Source: Pustulibacterium marinum
GTDB taxonomy: Bacteria > Bacteroidota > Bacteroidia > Flavobacteriales > Flavobacteriaceae
Assembly: GCF_900116665.1 (NCBI RefSeq)
Contig: NZ_FPBK01000008.1
Coordinates: 62,001-126,000 of the forward strand
Direction of reading: 5' to 3'
Length of the DNA stretch: 64,000 bases
Positions within the stretch are counted from its first letter, which is position 1. The number at the start of each line of letters is the position of its first letter. Below are positions 53,044 through 62,047 of this stretch, piece by piece. Under the pieces are notes generated by a model, which was given only the letters and a program-made list of their open reading frames with translations, searched no databases and was not told the origin of the DNA. The position numbers and the translations under genes are program-made.

Positions 53044-53811
53044 TTAATTTACGTCTAACTCTACTAAAATTGGGCAATGGTCGCTATGTTTAGCTTCCGG
53101 TAATATAACGGCTCTTTGCAGTTTTTCTTGTAATGGCTCTGCAACCATGTTATAATCTATACGCCAACCTTTGTTGTTATTTCTAGCATTGGCGCGGTAA
53201 CTCCACCAGGAATAATGGTGTGGTTCTTTATTGAAGAATCGGAAACTATCTATAAATCCGTGGTTGATAAAATTATCTATCCATTCTCTTTCTACAGGTA
53301 AAAACCCTGAAACTTTTGCATTTCGAACCGGATCGTGAATGTCTATTGCTTCATGACAAATATTGTAATCACCACAAATAACCAAGTTAGGAATATCTTG
53401 CTTCAATGCATTGATGTAGGTTTGAAAATCAGCCATGTATTTCAACTTGTGTTCTAGACGATCAATATTTGTTCCCGAAGGTAAATACAAACTCATCACA
53501 GAAAACTCATCAAAATCTACACGAAGATTTCTTCCTTCAAAATCCATATATTCGATTCCTGTTCCAAAAACTACGTTTTTAGGTTCTATTTTACTTAAAA
53601 TTGCCACACCGCTATAGCCTTTTTTCTGAGCACTGTACCAATAATGATAAGGGTAGCCAGCTTCTTCAAAAACCGCCAAATCTAATTGATCTTCTTGTGC
53701 TTTGATTTCTTGCAAACAAATTACATCTGGGTTTGCCATTTGCAGCCAGTCAAGAAATCCTTTTTTTATAGCGGCTCTAATACCGTTTACATTGTAGGAG
53801 ATAATCTTCAT
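53044..53811 (-). CDS. xth: Exodeoxyribonuclease III
   Basis: A 255-residue AP endonuclease/3' exonuclease for base-excision repair. Hallmarks: KIISYNVNGIRAAIKKGFLD, VICLQEIKAQ (metal Glu), VMSLYLPSG, ICGDYNICHEAIDIHDP (catalytic Asp and Asn), and the C-terminal AKHSDHCPILVELD. It heads a two-gene unit with the OmpA-like lipoprotein. Confidence 0.96.
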   Translation of the reverse strand: MKIISYNVNGIRAAIKKGFLDWLQMANPDVICLQEIKAQEDQLDLAVFEEAGYPYHYWYSAQKKGYSGVAILSKIEPKNVVFGTGIEYMDFEGRNLRVDFDEFSVMSLYLPSGTNIDRLEHKLKYMADFQTYINALKQDIPNLVICGDYNICHEAIDIHDPVRNAKVSGFLPVEREWIDNFINHGFIDSFRFFNKEPHHYSWWSYRANARNNNKGWRIDYNMVAEPLQEKLQRAVILPEAKHSDHCPILVELDVN

Positions 53812-53931
53812 TAAGTTTACTTTTGCTTGCTAAAATAAATATTCAAAGCGTTTATCCCTTTCAAATCAACCATAAATTTTATTTTCGATACCTTTTGAAA
53901 ATATTTTGTTAAGATTTCTGTTGTAAGACTG

Positions 53932-56900
53932 ATGAAAAACCTGTTCACCTTTTTCCTTCTATTTACCGGCTGTTGGCTACAGGCGCAGGAAATTTCATCG
54001 AATTACCGAATTAAAAAAGTAGTGGTTCAGAAGGAAATTCAAATTGATTCCGTTGCTATAAACAACACCTATTTTGAAATTAGAACACTGAAAGATCAAA
54101 TCATTCCAGAAAATCTTTACAACATAAATTTTCAGGAAGCGAAGCTAACGTTATCCGATAGTGTTTTGCAAAACAATACGGTAATCACTATTTATTATTT
54201 GAAGTATCCTGAATTTATTACCAAAGTATATTCAGCCATTGATCCAAGCGTTATTGTGAACAACAATGATAAACTCAATAAGCTGTATTCACTTCAGCAA
54301 CAAGAAACGAAAACTACCATAGATCTTTTTGACGGATTAAATACTTCCGGAAGTATTTCTAGAGGAATTACTGTTGGTAACAATCAAAACGCCGTGGTAA
54401 ATTCTCAGCTCGACTTGCAAATTTCAGGACAGTTGGCCAATGATATTACACTGAGAGCTTCTATCAAAGATGCCAACATCCCAATCCAGGAAAGTGGATA
54501 TTCCCAACGGCTGGAAGAATTCGATCAAATATTTATTGAACTCGCCAGCAAAAACTGGAATATTCGCGCAGGTGATATCAACCTACAAAACTCCGAAACC
54601 TATTTTATGAACTTTACCAAAAAGGTTCAGGGAATTTTAATAGACGCCAATCTCACTCCCAACAGAGAAAGTACAACCGAAGTTTTTGCATCAGGCGCTG
54701 TGGTTCGTGGTCGATATACCAACACCAGTTTTACAGGAGAAGAAGGAAACCAAGGACCTTATAAATTAACAGGATCTAATGATGAATTGTATATTTTAAT
54801 TGTTTCCGGAAGTGAGCGTGTTTATGTAAACGGAACGTTGTTAACACGAGGAGAAAACAATGATTATGTGATGGATTATTCCTCTGGCGAATTAACCTTT
54901 ACCAGCAAATATCCTGTAACTTCAGATATGCGTATCAAAGTAGAATATCAATATACCGATAACAATTACACCCGCTATGTTACGTACGGCGGAGTGAAAC
55001 ATACTTCAGAAAAATTAAACTTAAACGGTTATGTTTATGCTGAATCTGATGCTAAAAACAGACCTGTCCAAGAAAATCTTTCCGAAGAACAAGTCGCTAT
55101 TTTGCAGCAGGCAGGAGACGATACTGATTTAATGACCGCTCCTTCTGCAGTAGAAGCTACCTACGATGAAAATAGAATTCAGTATGAAAAAATCACTGAA
55201 AGCGGAACGGAATACTACGCATTTTCCACAGATGAAACCGCAAGTTTGTACAATGTAACCTTCACATTGGTTGGAGCCAATCAAGGAAATTATGTTTTGA
55301 GTACCACTTTAGCAGCCGGAAAAGTCTTTGAATATGTTGCACCCGTTGCAGGTGTTCCGCAGGGAAATTATGAACCCATAACCACCATTAACGCACCTAC
55401 AAAAACTCAGGTTGCTGTATTGAATGGAGCCTACAAACCTACCGAAAAAACAAATATTCAGTTTGAAACGGCGATGAGTAACAACGATGAAAACTTGTTT
55501 TCAGAAATTGACGATCAAAACAATACGGGAGCGGCTGCCAAAATAAGTGTACAACAGCAAATACTCGCTAAAACAAATAGCCTAACAGCTTTTGCAGATG
55601 TAGATTATATCTCTGAAAATTTTCAAAGTATAGAACGTATTTACAATATTGAATTTAATAGAGATTGGAATCTTGAAACTACTCCGGAAAGCAATCAGAG
55701 TTTGGTGAAAACCGGATTAACATACCAAAATCCACAAACAGGAACTGCCCAATACCGATTTGAATATTTAGATTTTTCGGGATATTCACATGGTGGAAGA
55801 CATGTGGTTACCGCAGCCTTACATCCTGATAAATTTAATTTCATAACCTCATCAAGCTATCTAAAAAGTAACGGAATTGAAAACGAATCGACATTTGCCA
55901 GAAGCTACAACACCATTTCCTACAGTTTTCCGAAAAATTGGATTGGAGCGCAGCTCAATTTTGAAAACAATCAACAAACCGAGCAGGAAACACAAACATT
56001 GACCGATGTTTCCCAGCGTTTTCAGGAATATAAAATCTTTACAGGAATTGGCGATAGCACCAATGTTTTCGCCGAAGTTGGCTATAAATTTCGGGTAAAC
56101 GATAGTATTCGATCTAATGAGTTAACAAAATTCAACACCAGTAATACATATTACATCAATTCTCAATTAATTCAGAATCAAAATACACAATTGGGTGCTT
56201 TCGTAAGTTTTAGAAATTTTGATTATGAAGATGAAGATACCGAGGACGAAAATTCATTAAACTCAAGAATTATCTACAGTCAACGTCTTTGGAAAGGTTT
56301 AGCGCAATGGAACACCACGTACGAAACCAATGCCGGAACTATCGCTATGCAAGAATTTGCCTATGTAGAAGTGGATGCCGGGCAAGGAACCTACACTTGG
56401 AATGATTATAACGAAAATGGAATTCAGGAATTGGATGAATTTGAAGTTGCGCAATATCAAGATCAGGCAACATACGTTCGGGTATTGTTGGCCAACCAAA
56501 TTTATCAGAAGACCCATCAAAATAAATTTAGCCAAACCTTATCGTTAAATCCGGGAATTTGGCAACAAGACACATCAAAATTGAAAGATGTTTTGCGCCA
56601 TTTTTACAATCAAACTTCTTTTTTGATAGATCGAAAAATTACTCGAGAAGGCAGTAATTTCAATTTAAATCCATTTGGAGGAACTCCAGATGATGAAGTA
56701 TTAGGTTTAAATCAATCTATTCAAAATACATTTTTCTTTAACCGAGGAAAGCAACATTTTACCACATCGTACACGTTTGTAAATACCAAAGCAAAAACAC
56801 TTTTGGCTATTGGATCGCAAGAAAGTGGTGTGAAAAGTCATCAATTAAAATTTGCGCATCGCTTTAATGACTTTTGGTTAATGAATTTTGACGGAAATAC

Positions 56901-57348
56901 TTCAGAAACCACCAGCGCTTCTGAGAATTATGAAAGCAGAAATTACGATATAGATTCGTATGCTTTTAATCCAAAAATCAGTTATTTATTCAATTTGAAC
57001 AGTAAGTTTGATCTCTTTTATCAGTTCGAAAACAAGCAAAATCAAATTGGAGAAGGCAGTTTACAGCAACACAATATTGGAGCATCTTTTAGCTATGCGA
57101 ATATGCAAAAAGTTTCATTGAACGGAGAGTTCAACTATTTTAAAAATAATTTTGAAGGAAATGCATATTCTCCGGTTGGCTATCAAATTTTGGAAGGATT
57201 ACAAACCGGAAACAACTTTACATGGACACTCATTGCGCAAAAGCAACTCACCAAGTTTCTAGATTTAAATGTGTCTTACTTCGGAAGAAAATCGGAAGAC
57301 TCAAAAACAATTCACACCGGAACGGTACAATTAAAAGCCTATTTTTAA
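53932..57348 (+). CDS. Very large outer-membrane beta-barrel protein
   Basis: An 1138-residue exported protein: signal ending CWLQAQ, then a mostly beta-structured chain to the C-terminus. The block SGSISRGITVGNNQNAVVNS with LDLQISGQLANDITLRASIK and IPIQESGYSQRLEEFDQIFI looks like segments found in the type IX secretion translocon protein SprA, though this protein is less than half the length. I cannot assign a function. It overlaps the convergent ankyrin gene by 4 nt. Confidence 0.65.
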   Translation: MKNLFTFFLLFTGCWLQAQEISSNYRIKKVVVQKEIQIDSVAINNTYFEIRTLKDQIIPENLYNINFQEAKLTLSDSVLQNNTVITIYYLKYPEFITKVYSAIDPSVIVNNNDKLNKLYSLQQQETKTTIDLFDGLNTSGSISRGITVGNNQNAVVNSQLDLQISGQLANDITLRASIKDANIPIQESGYSQRLEEFDQIFIELASKNWNIRAGDINLQNSETYFMNFTKKVQGILIDANLTPNRESTTEVFASGAVVRGRYTNTSFTGEEGNQGPYKLTGSNDELYILIVSGSERVYVNGTLLTRGENNDYVMDYSSGELTFTSKYPVTSDMRIKVEYQYTDNNYTRYVTYGGVKHTSEKLNLNGYVYAESDAKNRPVQENLSEEQVAILQQAGDDTDLMTAPSAVEATYDENRIQYEKITESGTEYYAFSTDETASLYNVTFTLVGANQGNYVLSTTLAAGKVFEYVAPVAGVPQGNYEPITTINAPTKTQVAVLNGAYKPTEKTNIQFETAMSNNDENLFSEIDDQNNTGAAAKISVQQQILAKTNSLTAFADVDYISENFQSIERIYNIEFNRDWNLETTPESNQSLVKTGLTYQNPQTGTAQYRFEYLDFSGYSHGGRHVVTAALHPDKFNFITSSSYLKSNGIENESTFARSYNTISYSFPKNWIGAQLNFENNQQTEQETQTLTDVSQRFQEYKIFTGIGDSTNVFAEVGYKFRVNDSIRSNELTKFNTSNTYYINSQLIQNQNTQLGAFVSFRNFDYEDEDTEDENSLNSRIIYSQRLWKGLAQWNTTYETNAGTIAMQEFAYVEVDAGQGTYTWNDYNENGIQELDEFEVAQYQDQATYVRVLLANQIYQKTHQNKFSQTLSLNPGIWQQDTSKLKDVLRHFYNQTSFLIDRKITREGSNFNLNPFGGTPDDEVLGLNQSIQNTFFFNRGKQHFTTSYTFVNTKAKTLLAIGSQESGVKSHQLKFAHRFNDFWLMNFDGNTSETTSASENYESRNYDIDSYAFNPKISYLFNLNSKFDLFYQFENKQNQIGEGSLQQHNIGASFSYANMQKVSLNGEFNYFKNNFEGNAYSPVGYQILEGLQTGNNFTWTLIAQKQLTKFLDLNVSYFGRKSEDSKTIHTGTVQLKAYF

Positions 57349-57824
57349 CTCTGTAGAATTTCTACAATTTCATTCAACCCTTGCAATTTTGCTTGCGTCT
57401 CTGCGGTATTTCCACGTACATCTTGAATAGTTTTATCAGCATTATTGTTGAGCAAAAGCATGAGAATTTCTTTGTTATTGAAAGTAGCCGCATAAACAAG
57501 TGCTGTTGCTCCGTTAGAATTGGTTTCGTTAACGTTAGCTCCCTTATCAATTAAGTAAGCAACCACATCTTTGTAGCCCTTGAAGCAAGCTCCCATCATG
57601 GCCGTGTTACCAGAAGCATCTTTTGCATCAACATCTGCTCCATTTTCCACAAGCACTTTTACCACTCCAAGTTGGTCGTAGTACGCTGCTAAAATAAGTG
57701 GAGTAGAACCACGCTGATCTCTAACGTTTACCAACTCTGGTTGTACATCAACCAAATTGGCTACTTTTTCAACATCGCCATTTCTTATGGCATTAAAATA
57801 TTTATCAATTAAGGTATTTTCCAT
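57345..57824 (-). CDS. Ankyrin-repeat protein, catalase partner
   Basis: A 159-residue protein of about four ankyrin repeats, visible as DQRGSTPLILAAYYDQLGVV, DASGNTAMMGACFKGYKDVV, NSNGATALVYAATFNNKEIL and a final DVRGNTAETQAKLQ. There is no signal peptide. It sits downstream of catalase on the same strand. In Pseudomonas aeruginosa the ankyrin protein AnkB is encoded beside katB and is needed for full catalase activity; a similar role is inferred. Confidence 0.88.
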   Translation of the reverse strand: MENTLIDKYFNAIRNGDVEKVANLVDVQPELVNVRDQRGSTPLILAAYYDQLGVVKVLVENGADVDAKDASGNTAMMGACFKGYKDVVAYLIDKGANVNETNSNGATALVYAATFNNKEILMLLLNNNADKTIQDVRGNTAETQAKLQGLNEIVEILQS

Positions 57825-57843
57825 AGCAATTTTTTAAAAAGAT

Positions 57844-57957
57844 AATCCCGGCAATCAATATAATTTCTTAGAGGTATGACACCAGACCATGTTTCAGATT
57901 TGAAATTTCACTGGGAGGAGAAAAATCAAATGATCAAATTATTGAAATACCGGGATT
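57844..57957. repeat. Long imperfect inverted repeat between catalase and ankyrin genes
   Basis: The arms run AATCCCGGCAATCAATATAA (from 57844 to 57866) and ATTATTGAAATACCGGGATT (57938-57957). AATCCCGG/CCGGGATT pair perfectly and the adjoining AT-rich parts pair with small bulges. The ~70-nt loop has further pairing. It could be a processing or partial-termination site that lowers the ankyrin gene. Confidence 0.5.
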
Positions 57958-57976
57958 GTTCTTAATACAATTTATA

Positions 57977-59416
57977 TTATAGTCCCAAAGCTTTTCTTAC
58001 TCCAGCGCCATATGCAGGATCTGCAGCATCAAAATGCTTTAATTGACGCTCTACAATTTCTGAAGGTACGCCTTCCATAGCTTCAGCTATATTAGAGAAC
58101 AAACGTGCCTTTTGCTCGTCATTAAACATTCTAAACAAATCACCTGGTTGTTTAAAATCCCCTACTTCATCTTGATCTTCGTAACGTTGAATATCTCCTG
58201 AGATTTTCATTGGCGGCTCTTTAGCTTCCGGCACTTCTACAGGTCCACCAAAAGAGTTTGGCTCGTAATACGCATCAGGATTTCCGGAATTGTTATCAAA
58301 GAAACGCATAGAACCATCTTTATGATAATGATTCACTTCCGTTTTTGGCGTGTTTGCAGGTAGCGCTTCATAATGCGTACCTAAACGGTAACGGTGTGCA
58401 TCTGCGTAAGAGAAAATTCTTGACTGAAGAACCTTATCTGGTGACCAACTAATGCCAGGTACTACATTGGAAGGTGAAAAGGCTGCATTTTCAATATACT
58501 GAAAATAATTATCTGGGTTTTTGTTCAATTCCATTTCTCCAACTTCAATAAGCGGATAATCGGCATGCGGCCATACTCTTGTGAGGTCAAAGGGGTTGTA
58601 AGGCGTTTTTGTAGCATCTTCTTCCGGCATAATTTGAACCATCAATTTCCATTTTGGAAATTTACCTTCTTCTATAGATCCAAACAATTGCTCTTGATAA
58701 GATTCACGAGTTTCTCCAACTACTTTTTTAGCTTCTTCATTGGTTAAAAACTCATGACCTTGTTGTGTTTTGAAATGAAATTTCACCCAGTAGCGCTCGC
58801 CTTCATTATTCCAAAAAGAGAACGTATGCGATCCGTAACCATTCATGTGCATTGGTGATTTTGGCAATCCTCTATCAGACATTAAGATGGTAACCTGATG
58901 TAAGCTTTCAGGAACTGATGACCAAAAATCCCACATGGCAGTAGCAGATCGCAAATTGGTTCTAGGGTGTCTTTTTTGTGTTCTAATGAAATCTGGAAAT
59001 TTATATCCGTCTTTAATAAAAAATACTGGAGTGTTATTTCCTACTAAATCCCAATTTCCTTCTTCGGTGTAAAATTTTAATGCAAAACCACGTACATCGC
59101 GCTCTGCATCGGCAGCTCCCATTTCACCGGCAACTGTTGAAAAACGCGCTAACATTTCTGTTTTCTTTCCTACTTCAGAAAATATTTTAGCACATGTATA
59201 TTTTGAAATATCATTGGTAATGGTCAATGTCCCAAAAGCGCCCCAACCTTTAGCGTGAACAACACGCTCTGGGATTCGCTCTCTATTTTGGTGAGCAAGT
59301 TTTTCTAATAATTGGTAATCCTGCAAAAGTACAGGACCTCTGTCTCCTGCTGTTAAAGATTTCTGATTACTTGGTACCGGTGCACCGGCGGTGGTAGTCA
59401 ATTTTTTCGAACTCAT
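57977..59416 (-). CDS. katA: Monofunctional heme catalase (small-subunit type)
   Basis: A 479-residue catalase converting hydrogen peroxide to water and oxygen. Catalytic H54 in RVVHAKG, distal N127 in [11 protein letters not shown], and the heme-ligand Y337 in [15 protein letters not shown]. The length fits clade 3 enzymes. There is no signal peptide. An exact -7 box lies 20 nt upstream (59437-59444). It is followed by the ankyrin gene. Confidence 0.97.
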   Translation of the reverse strand: MSSKKLTTTAGAPVPSNQKSLTAGDRGPVLLQDYQLLEKLAHQNRERIPERVVHAKGWGAFGTLTITNDISKYTCAKIFSEVGKKTEMLARFSTVAGEMGAADAERDVRGFALKFYTEEGNWDLVGNNTPVFFIKDGYKFPDFIRTQKRHPRTNLRSATAMWDFWSSVPESLHQVTILMSDRGLPKSPMHMNGYGSHTFSFWNNEGERYWVKFHFKTQQGHEFLTNEEAKKVVGETRESYQEQLFGSIEEGKFPKWKLMVQIMPEEDATKTPYNPFDLTRVWPHADYPLIEVGEMELNKNPDNYFQYIENAAFSPSNVVPGISWSPDKVLQSRIFSYADAHRYRLGTHYEALPANTPKTEVNHYHKDGSMRFFDNNSGNPDAYYEPNSFGGPVEVPEAKEPPMKISGDIQRYEDQDEVGDFKQPGDLFRMFNDEQKARLFSNIAEAMEGVPSEIVERQLKHFDAADPAYGAGVRKALGL

Positions 59417-59436
59417 GGCGTTTAAATTTTGTTTTT

Positions 59437-59444
59437 CAAATATA
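59437..59444 (-). promoter_or_regulatory. Catalase promoter, -7 box TATATTTG
   Basis: An exact minus-strand TAnnTTTG 20 nt upstream of the catalase ATG. No clear peroxide-regulator site is visible beside it. Confidence 0.55.
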
Positions 59445-59520
59445 CCATAAGATAATGCTATAAAATCTCACACACCAATAATTATATTCTATTTAACAAT
59501 AACTACACCTTATAAAATTA

Positions 59521-59545
59521 AAAACCCTTCATAAAAGAAGGGTTT
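59521..59545 (-). terminator. nhaA terminator
   Basis: AAAACCCTTC (59521-59530), loop ATAAAA and GAAGGGTTT (59537-59545). The minus strand continues TTAATTTT. It isolates nhaA from catalase. Confidence 0.75.
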
Positions 59546-59567
59546 AAATTATACTTTTCACATTATT

Positions 59568-60908
59568 TTAAGGCTTTACAACCTTTTCCAAAACTTCTGC
59601 TTTCTTTTCATCTTTATTCAAAATGATTTTCAAGATGATATAGCCTATAACACAGGCGATAAAAGAACCTCCAAGAATACCAATTTTTGCAGAGCTTAAT
59701 GCTGCCGGATCTGTAAAAGCCAAATTAGCTATAAACAGTGACATGGTGAAACCTAATCCACCTAAAAAACCTGCGCCAATGATATGCTTGAATTTCACTC
59801 CTTTTGGTAATTTGGCAATTCCTGTTTTTACAGAAAGCCATGACGCTAGAGAAATACCAACCGATTTACCAACGATTAACGCAACAGCAATATGTATCAT
59901 CAATGGAACATCCAATTCAGCATCTGAACTAAAATTAACTCCGGCATTTGCAAATGCAAATACTGGCATAATAAAAAATGTTACCCAAGGATGAAGATCA
60001 TTTTCAATTTTCTGTAATGGCGAATTGATCATTTCCGAAGCCTTTTTGATGTCTTTCGCCGCATGTACTTGTTCCTTTTTTAAAATATGATGCTTACTAA
60101 CGTGTTCTTTTTCTTGTACAAAACTCTGAACCGAATTTTTAATATTATCGAAAAAATTGTCTAACGTGGTTCTTCTGGTTGCCGGAATGGTAAATGCTAA
60201 TAATACACCCGCAATGGTTGGATGAATCCCAGATTTAAGGAAAAATATCCAAACGACCACACTCAGCGGAAAGAAGATATATCTTGAAAAATAATTTTTA
60301 ACTCCAAGAAAAGCCATAAAACCTAAAATAATTCCTGCATACAAAAGCAAATCCCATTGAATATCTCCACCGTAAAAAATAGCGATGACAATGACTGCAG
60401 CAAGATCATCTACAATAGCAAATGCAGTTAAAAACACTTTTAATCCTAATGGCACGCGTTTACCAAAAAGCTGCAAAATACCTAAAGAAAAAGCAATGTC
60501 TGTGGCCATGGGAACTCCCCAACCCTTCGCCGTTTCGGCATCAGAATTTAAAACAACATAAATGATAATTGGTATAACAACTCCACCTAAAGCTGCTATT
60601 ACAGGTAGCGATGCTTTTTGGATGGTGGTAAGTTCACCGTCAAGAATTTCTCGTTTAATTTCTAGCCCAACGTGAAAAAAGAAAATAGCCATTAATCCAT
60701 CATTAATCCATAGATAAAATGGCTCTGTAAGTTCTATTCCTTTTTCTAGAAATCCAAAAGTGAACTCACTATTTAAAAATTCAGTATAAATTTCACTCCA
60801 AGGGGAATTGGCAATTATTAGCGCTAACGCTGTAGCAAATAGCAATAGAAAACTACCCGCATTGGAAGATTTCATGAAGCTATCTACCGGCTTAAGTATT
60901 TTACTCAT
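59568..60908 (-). CDS. nhaA: Na+/H+ antiporter NhaA
   Basis: A 446-residue antiporter with about 12 helices. The paired transport aspartates are in AFAIVDDLAAVIVIAIFYGG. Other signatures: LWINDGLMAIFFFHVGLEIK, WGVPMATDIAFSLGIL, and FANAGVNF near the C-terminal half. An internal loop (about 262-300) is rich in Lys and His. It exports sodium, fitting a marine or saline habitat. Confidence 0.96.
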   Translation of the reverse strand: MSKILKPVDSFMKSSNAGSFLLLFATALALIIANSPWSEIYTEFLNSEFTFGFLEKGIELTEPFYLWINDGLMAIFFFHVGLEIKREILDGELTTIQKASLPVIAALGGVVIPIIIYVVLNSDAETAKGWGVPMATDIAFSLGILQLFGKRVPLGLKVFLTAFAIVDDLAAVIVIAIFYGGDIQWDLLLYAGIILGFMAFLGVKNYFSRYIFFPLSVVVWIFFLKSGIHPTIAGVLLAFTIPATRRTTLDNFFDNIKNSVQSFVQEKEHVSKHHILKKEQVHAAKDIKKASEMINSPLQKIENDLHPWVTFFIMPVFAFANAGVNFSSDAELDVPLMIHIAVALIVGKSVGISLASWLSVKTGIAKLPKGVKFKHIIGAGFLGGLGFTMSLFIANLAFTDPAALSSAKIGILGGSFIACVIGYIILKIILNKDEKKAEVLEKVVKP

Positions 60909-60974
60909 TATAAACTTTTGTTTGCTACTAATTTACAAAAGACAAAAGCTAGGACGACATGATTAACATCATTT

Positions 60975-61187
60975 TTAGATTAAGTCTTTTTTATATGCTA
61001 AAATATCTCCGGGCTCACATTCGAGCACTTCGCAAATAGCTTCTAAAGTAGAAAAACGAATGGCTTTTGCCTTTCCTGTCTTCAAAATAGAAAGGTTGGT
61101 AACGGTAATTCCAATAGCTTCTGCCAACTCTATACTCTTCATTTTTCGCTTGGCAAGCATCACATCTAAATTAACTTCTATGGGCAT
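60975..61187 (-). CDS. Small XRE-type transcriptional regulator
   Basis: A 70-residue Cro/C1-like HTH protein: MLAKRKMKSIELAEAIGITV is helix 1-2, TNLSILKTGKAKAIRFSTL the recognition region, and CEVLECEPGDILAY the family end, as in YozG-type regulators. It starts 2 nt after the DUF2975 stop. Such XRE-DUF2975 pairs are frequent; the regulator probably controls its own operon. Confidence 0.92.
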   Translation of the reverse strand: MPIEVNLDVMLAKRKMKSIELAEAIGITVTNLSILKTGKAKAIRFSTLEAICEVLECEPGDILAYKKDLI

Positions 61188-61189
61188 TT

Positions 61190-61696
61190 CTAAATAGTTA
61201 AATCGTTTTCTTCTTTTAGCTGGTTAGCTCTCTTCATAAAATCTGATTGGATCATTAGGAATAAGCCGAAGATAATTAGAATAAATACAAACATTGTATC
61301 TTCAGACACTGCTAAGGAAGTGGTTGACTTGAAAATTGTAAAAAACATCCAAGTAAGTGCTGAAGCCACCCACAACAATCCTCCGCATAATAAAATTGCG
61401 AAACCAGCTTTCTTTAAGTAAGATTCTAATTCATTTTTAAAAATATTCTTAGAATTCATAAAACGAGAAGCTTTTCTGAGAAATAGAATTCCTCTGAAAA
61501 AAAACATATAAGCTATGGTATTCATAATAATTACTCCCCAAGTAAACCAAGGTACACCTTCTAGACCTTTGTAATTATCTCCATTCACTTTGAGCTCTAA
61601 CGCATTGAAAGGTGATACGATAATCAAAATAAAACAAATCAAAGAAGTAAATATTAAAAATACATCTAGTACATCCTTAAATAATTTGGTTTTCAT
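61190..61696 (-). CDS. DUF2975 membrane protein
   Basis: A 168-residue protein with four hydrophobic helices (about 12-30, 46-70, 91-118, 128-150). The helix pattern and its immediate pairing with a small XRE regulator match DUF2975. The function is unknown; by analogy it may sense a membrane signal and hold the regulator. A promoter with TTG, 19 nt and TATTATTG (61748-61777) lies upstream. Confidence 0.8.
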   Translation of the reverse strand: MKTKLFKDVLDVFLIFTSLICFILIIVSPFNALELKVNGDNYKGLEGVPWFTWGVIIMNTIAYMFFFRGILFLRKASRFMNSKNIFKNELESYLKKAGFAILLCGGLLWVASALTWMFFTIFKSTTSLAVSEDTMFVFILIIFGLFLMIQSDFMKRANQLKEENDLTI

Positions 61697-62047
61697 GGTA
61701 GCATTCTTTTTAGTTTAATAATTTGATTTACCACTCTAGACTTATCTCAATAATAAAAATGCTTCTCTTGTAAGCAAAAAAGAAAAATATCTAAAACGGT
61801 ACATTCAATGTGCTATTCTTTTTTTTTTTATGTTCATTAATTTGAACAGTTCAATATTAAAAAATATTATCGAAAAACAATAATTTTTAATTGATTAAAA
61901 ATAAATTTTAACTTTTTACGGCAACGTTATTCAATTAATACCGAAATCCATATCCCCAAAAATTTATCATTATGTATTTTAGCCCCCTAAAATTTATAAG
62001 AATCCGAAAAGGTTTTCTTTTTTAAGGAAACTCAAAGAATCTAACTA
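61697..62047. other. Divergent intergenic region
   Basis: 351 bp between the divergent DUF2975 and TonB-receptor genes with no credible gene. It holds the DUF2975 promoter (minus: TATTATTG, complement of 61748-61755, with TTG at 61775-61777), a T run near 61820, a small palindrome GTTCA-TTAATT-TGAAC (61832-61847) that could be an operator, and very AT-rich sequence. I see no cobalamin riboswitch or other known RNA element before the receptor. Confidence 0.5.

Noticed and set aside
57844-57957. MITE-like element
   Set aside because: The arms are imperfect and I see no flanking target-site duplication, so it is described as an inverted repeat only.
61697-62047. Cobalamin riboswitch upstream of the BtuB-like receptor
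   Set aside because: I searched for the B12-box and its GC-rich stems; the interval is almost wholly AT-rich and lacks them.
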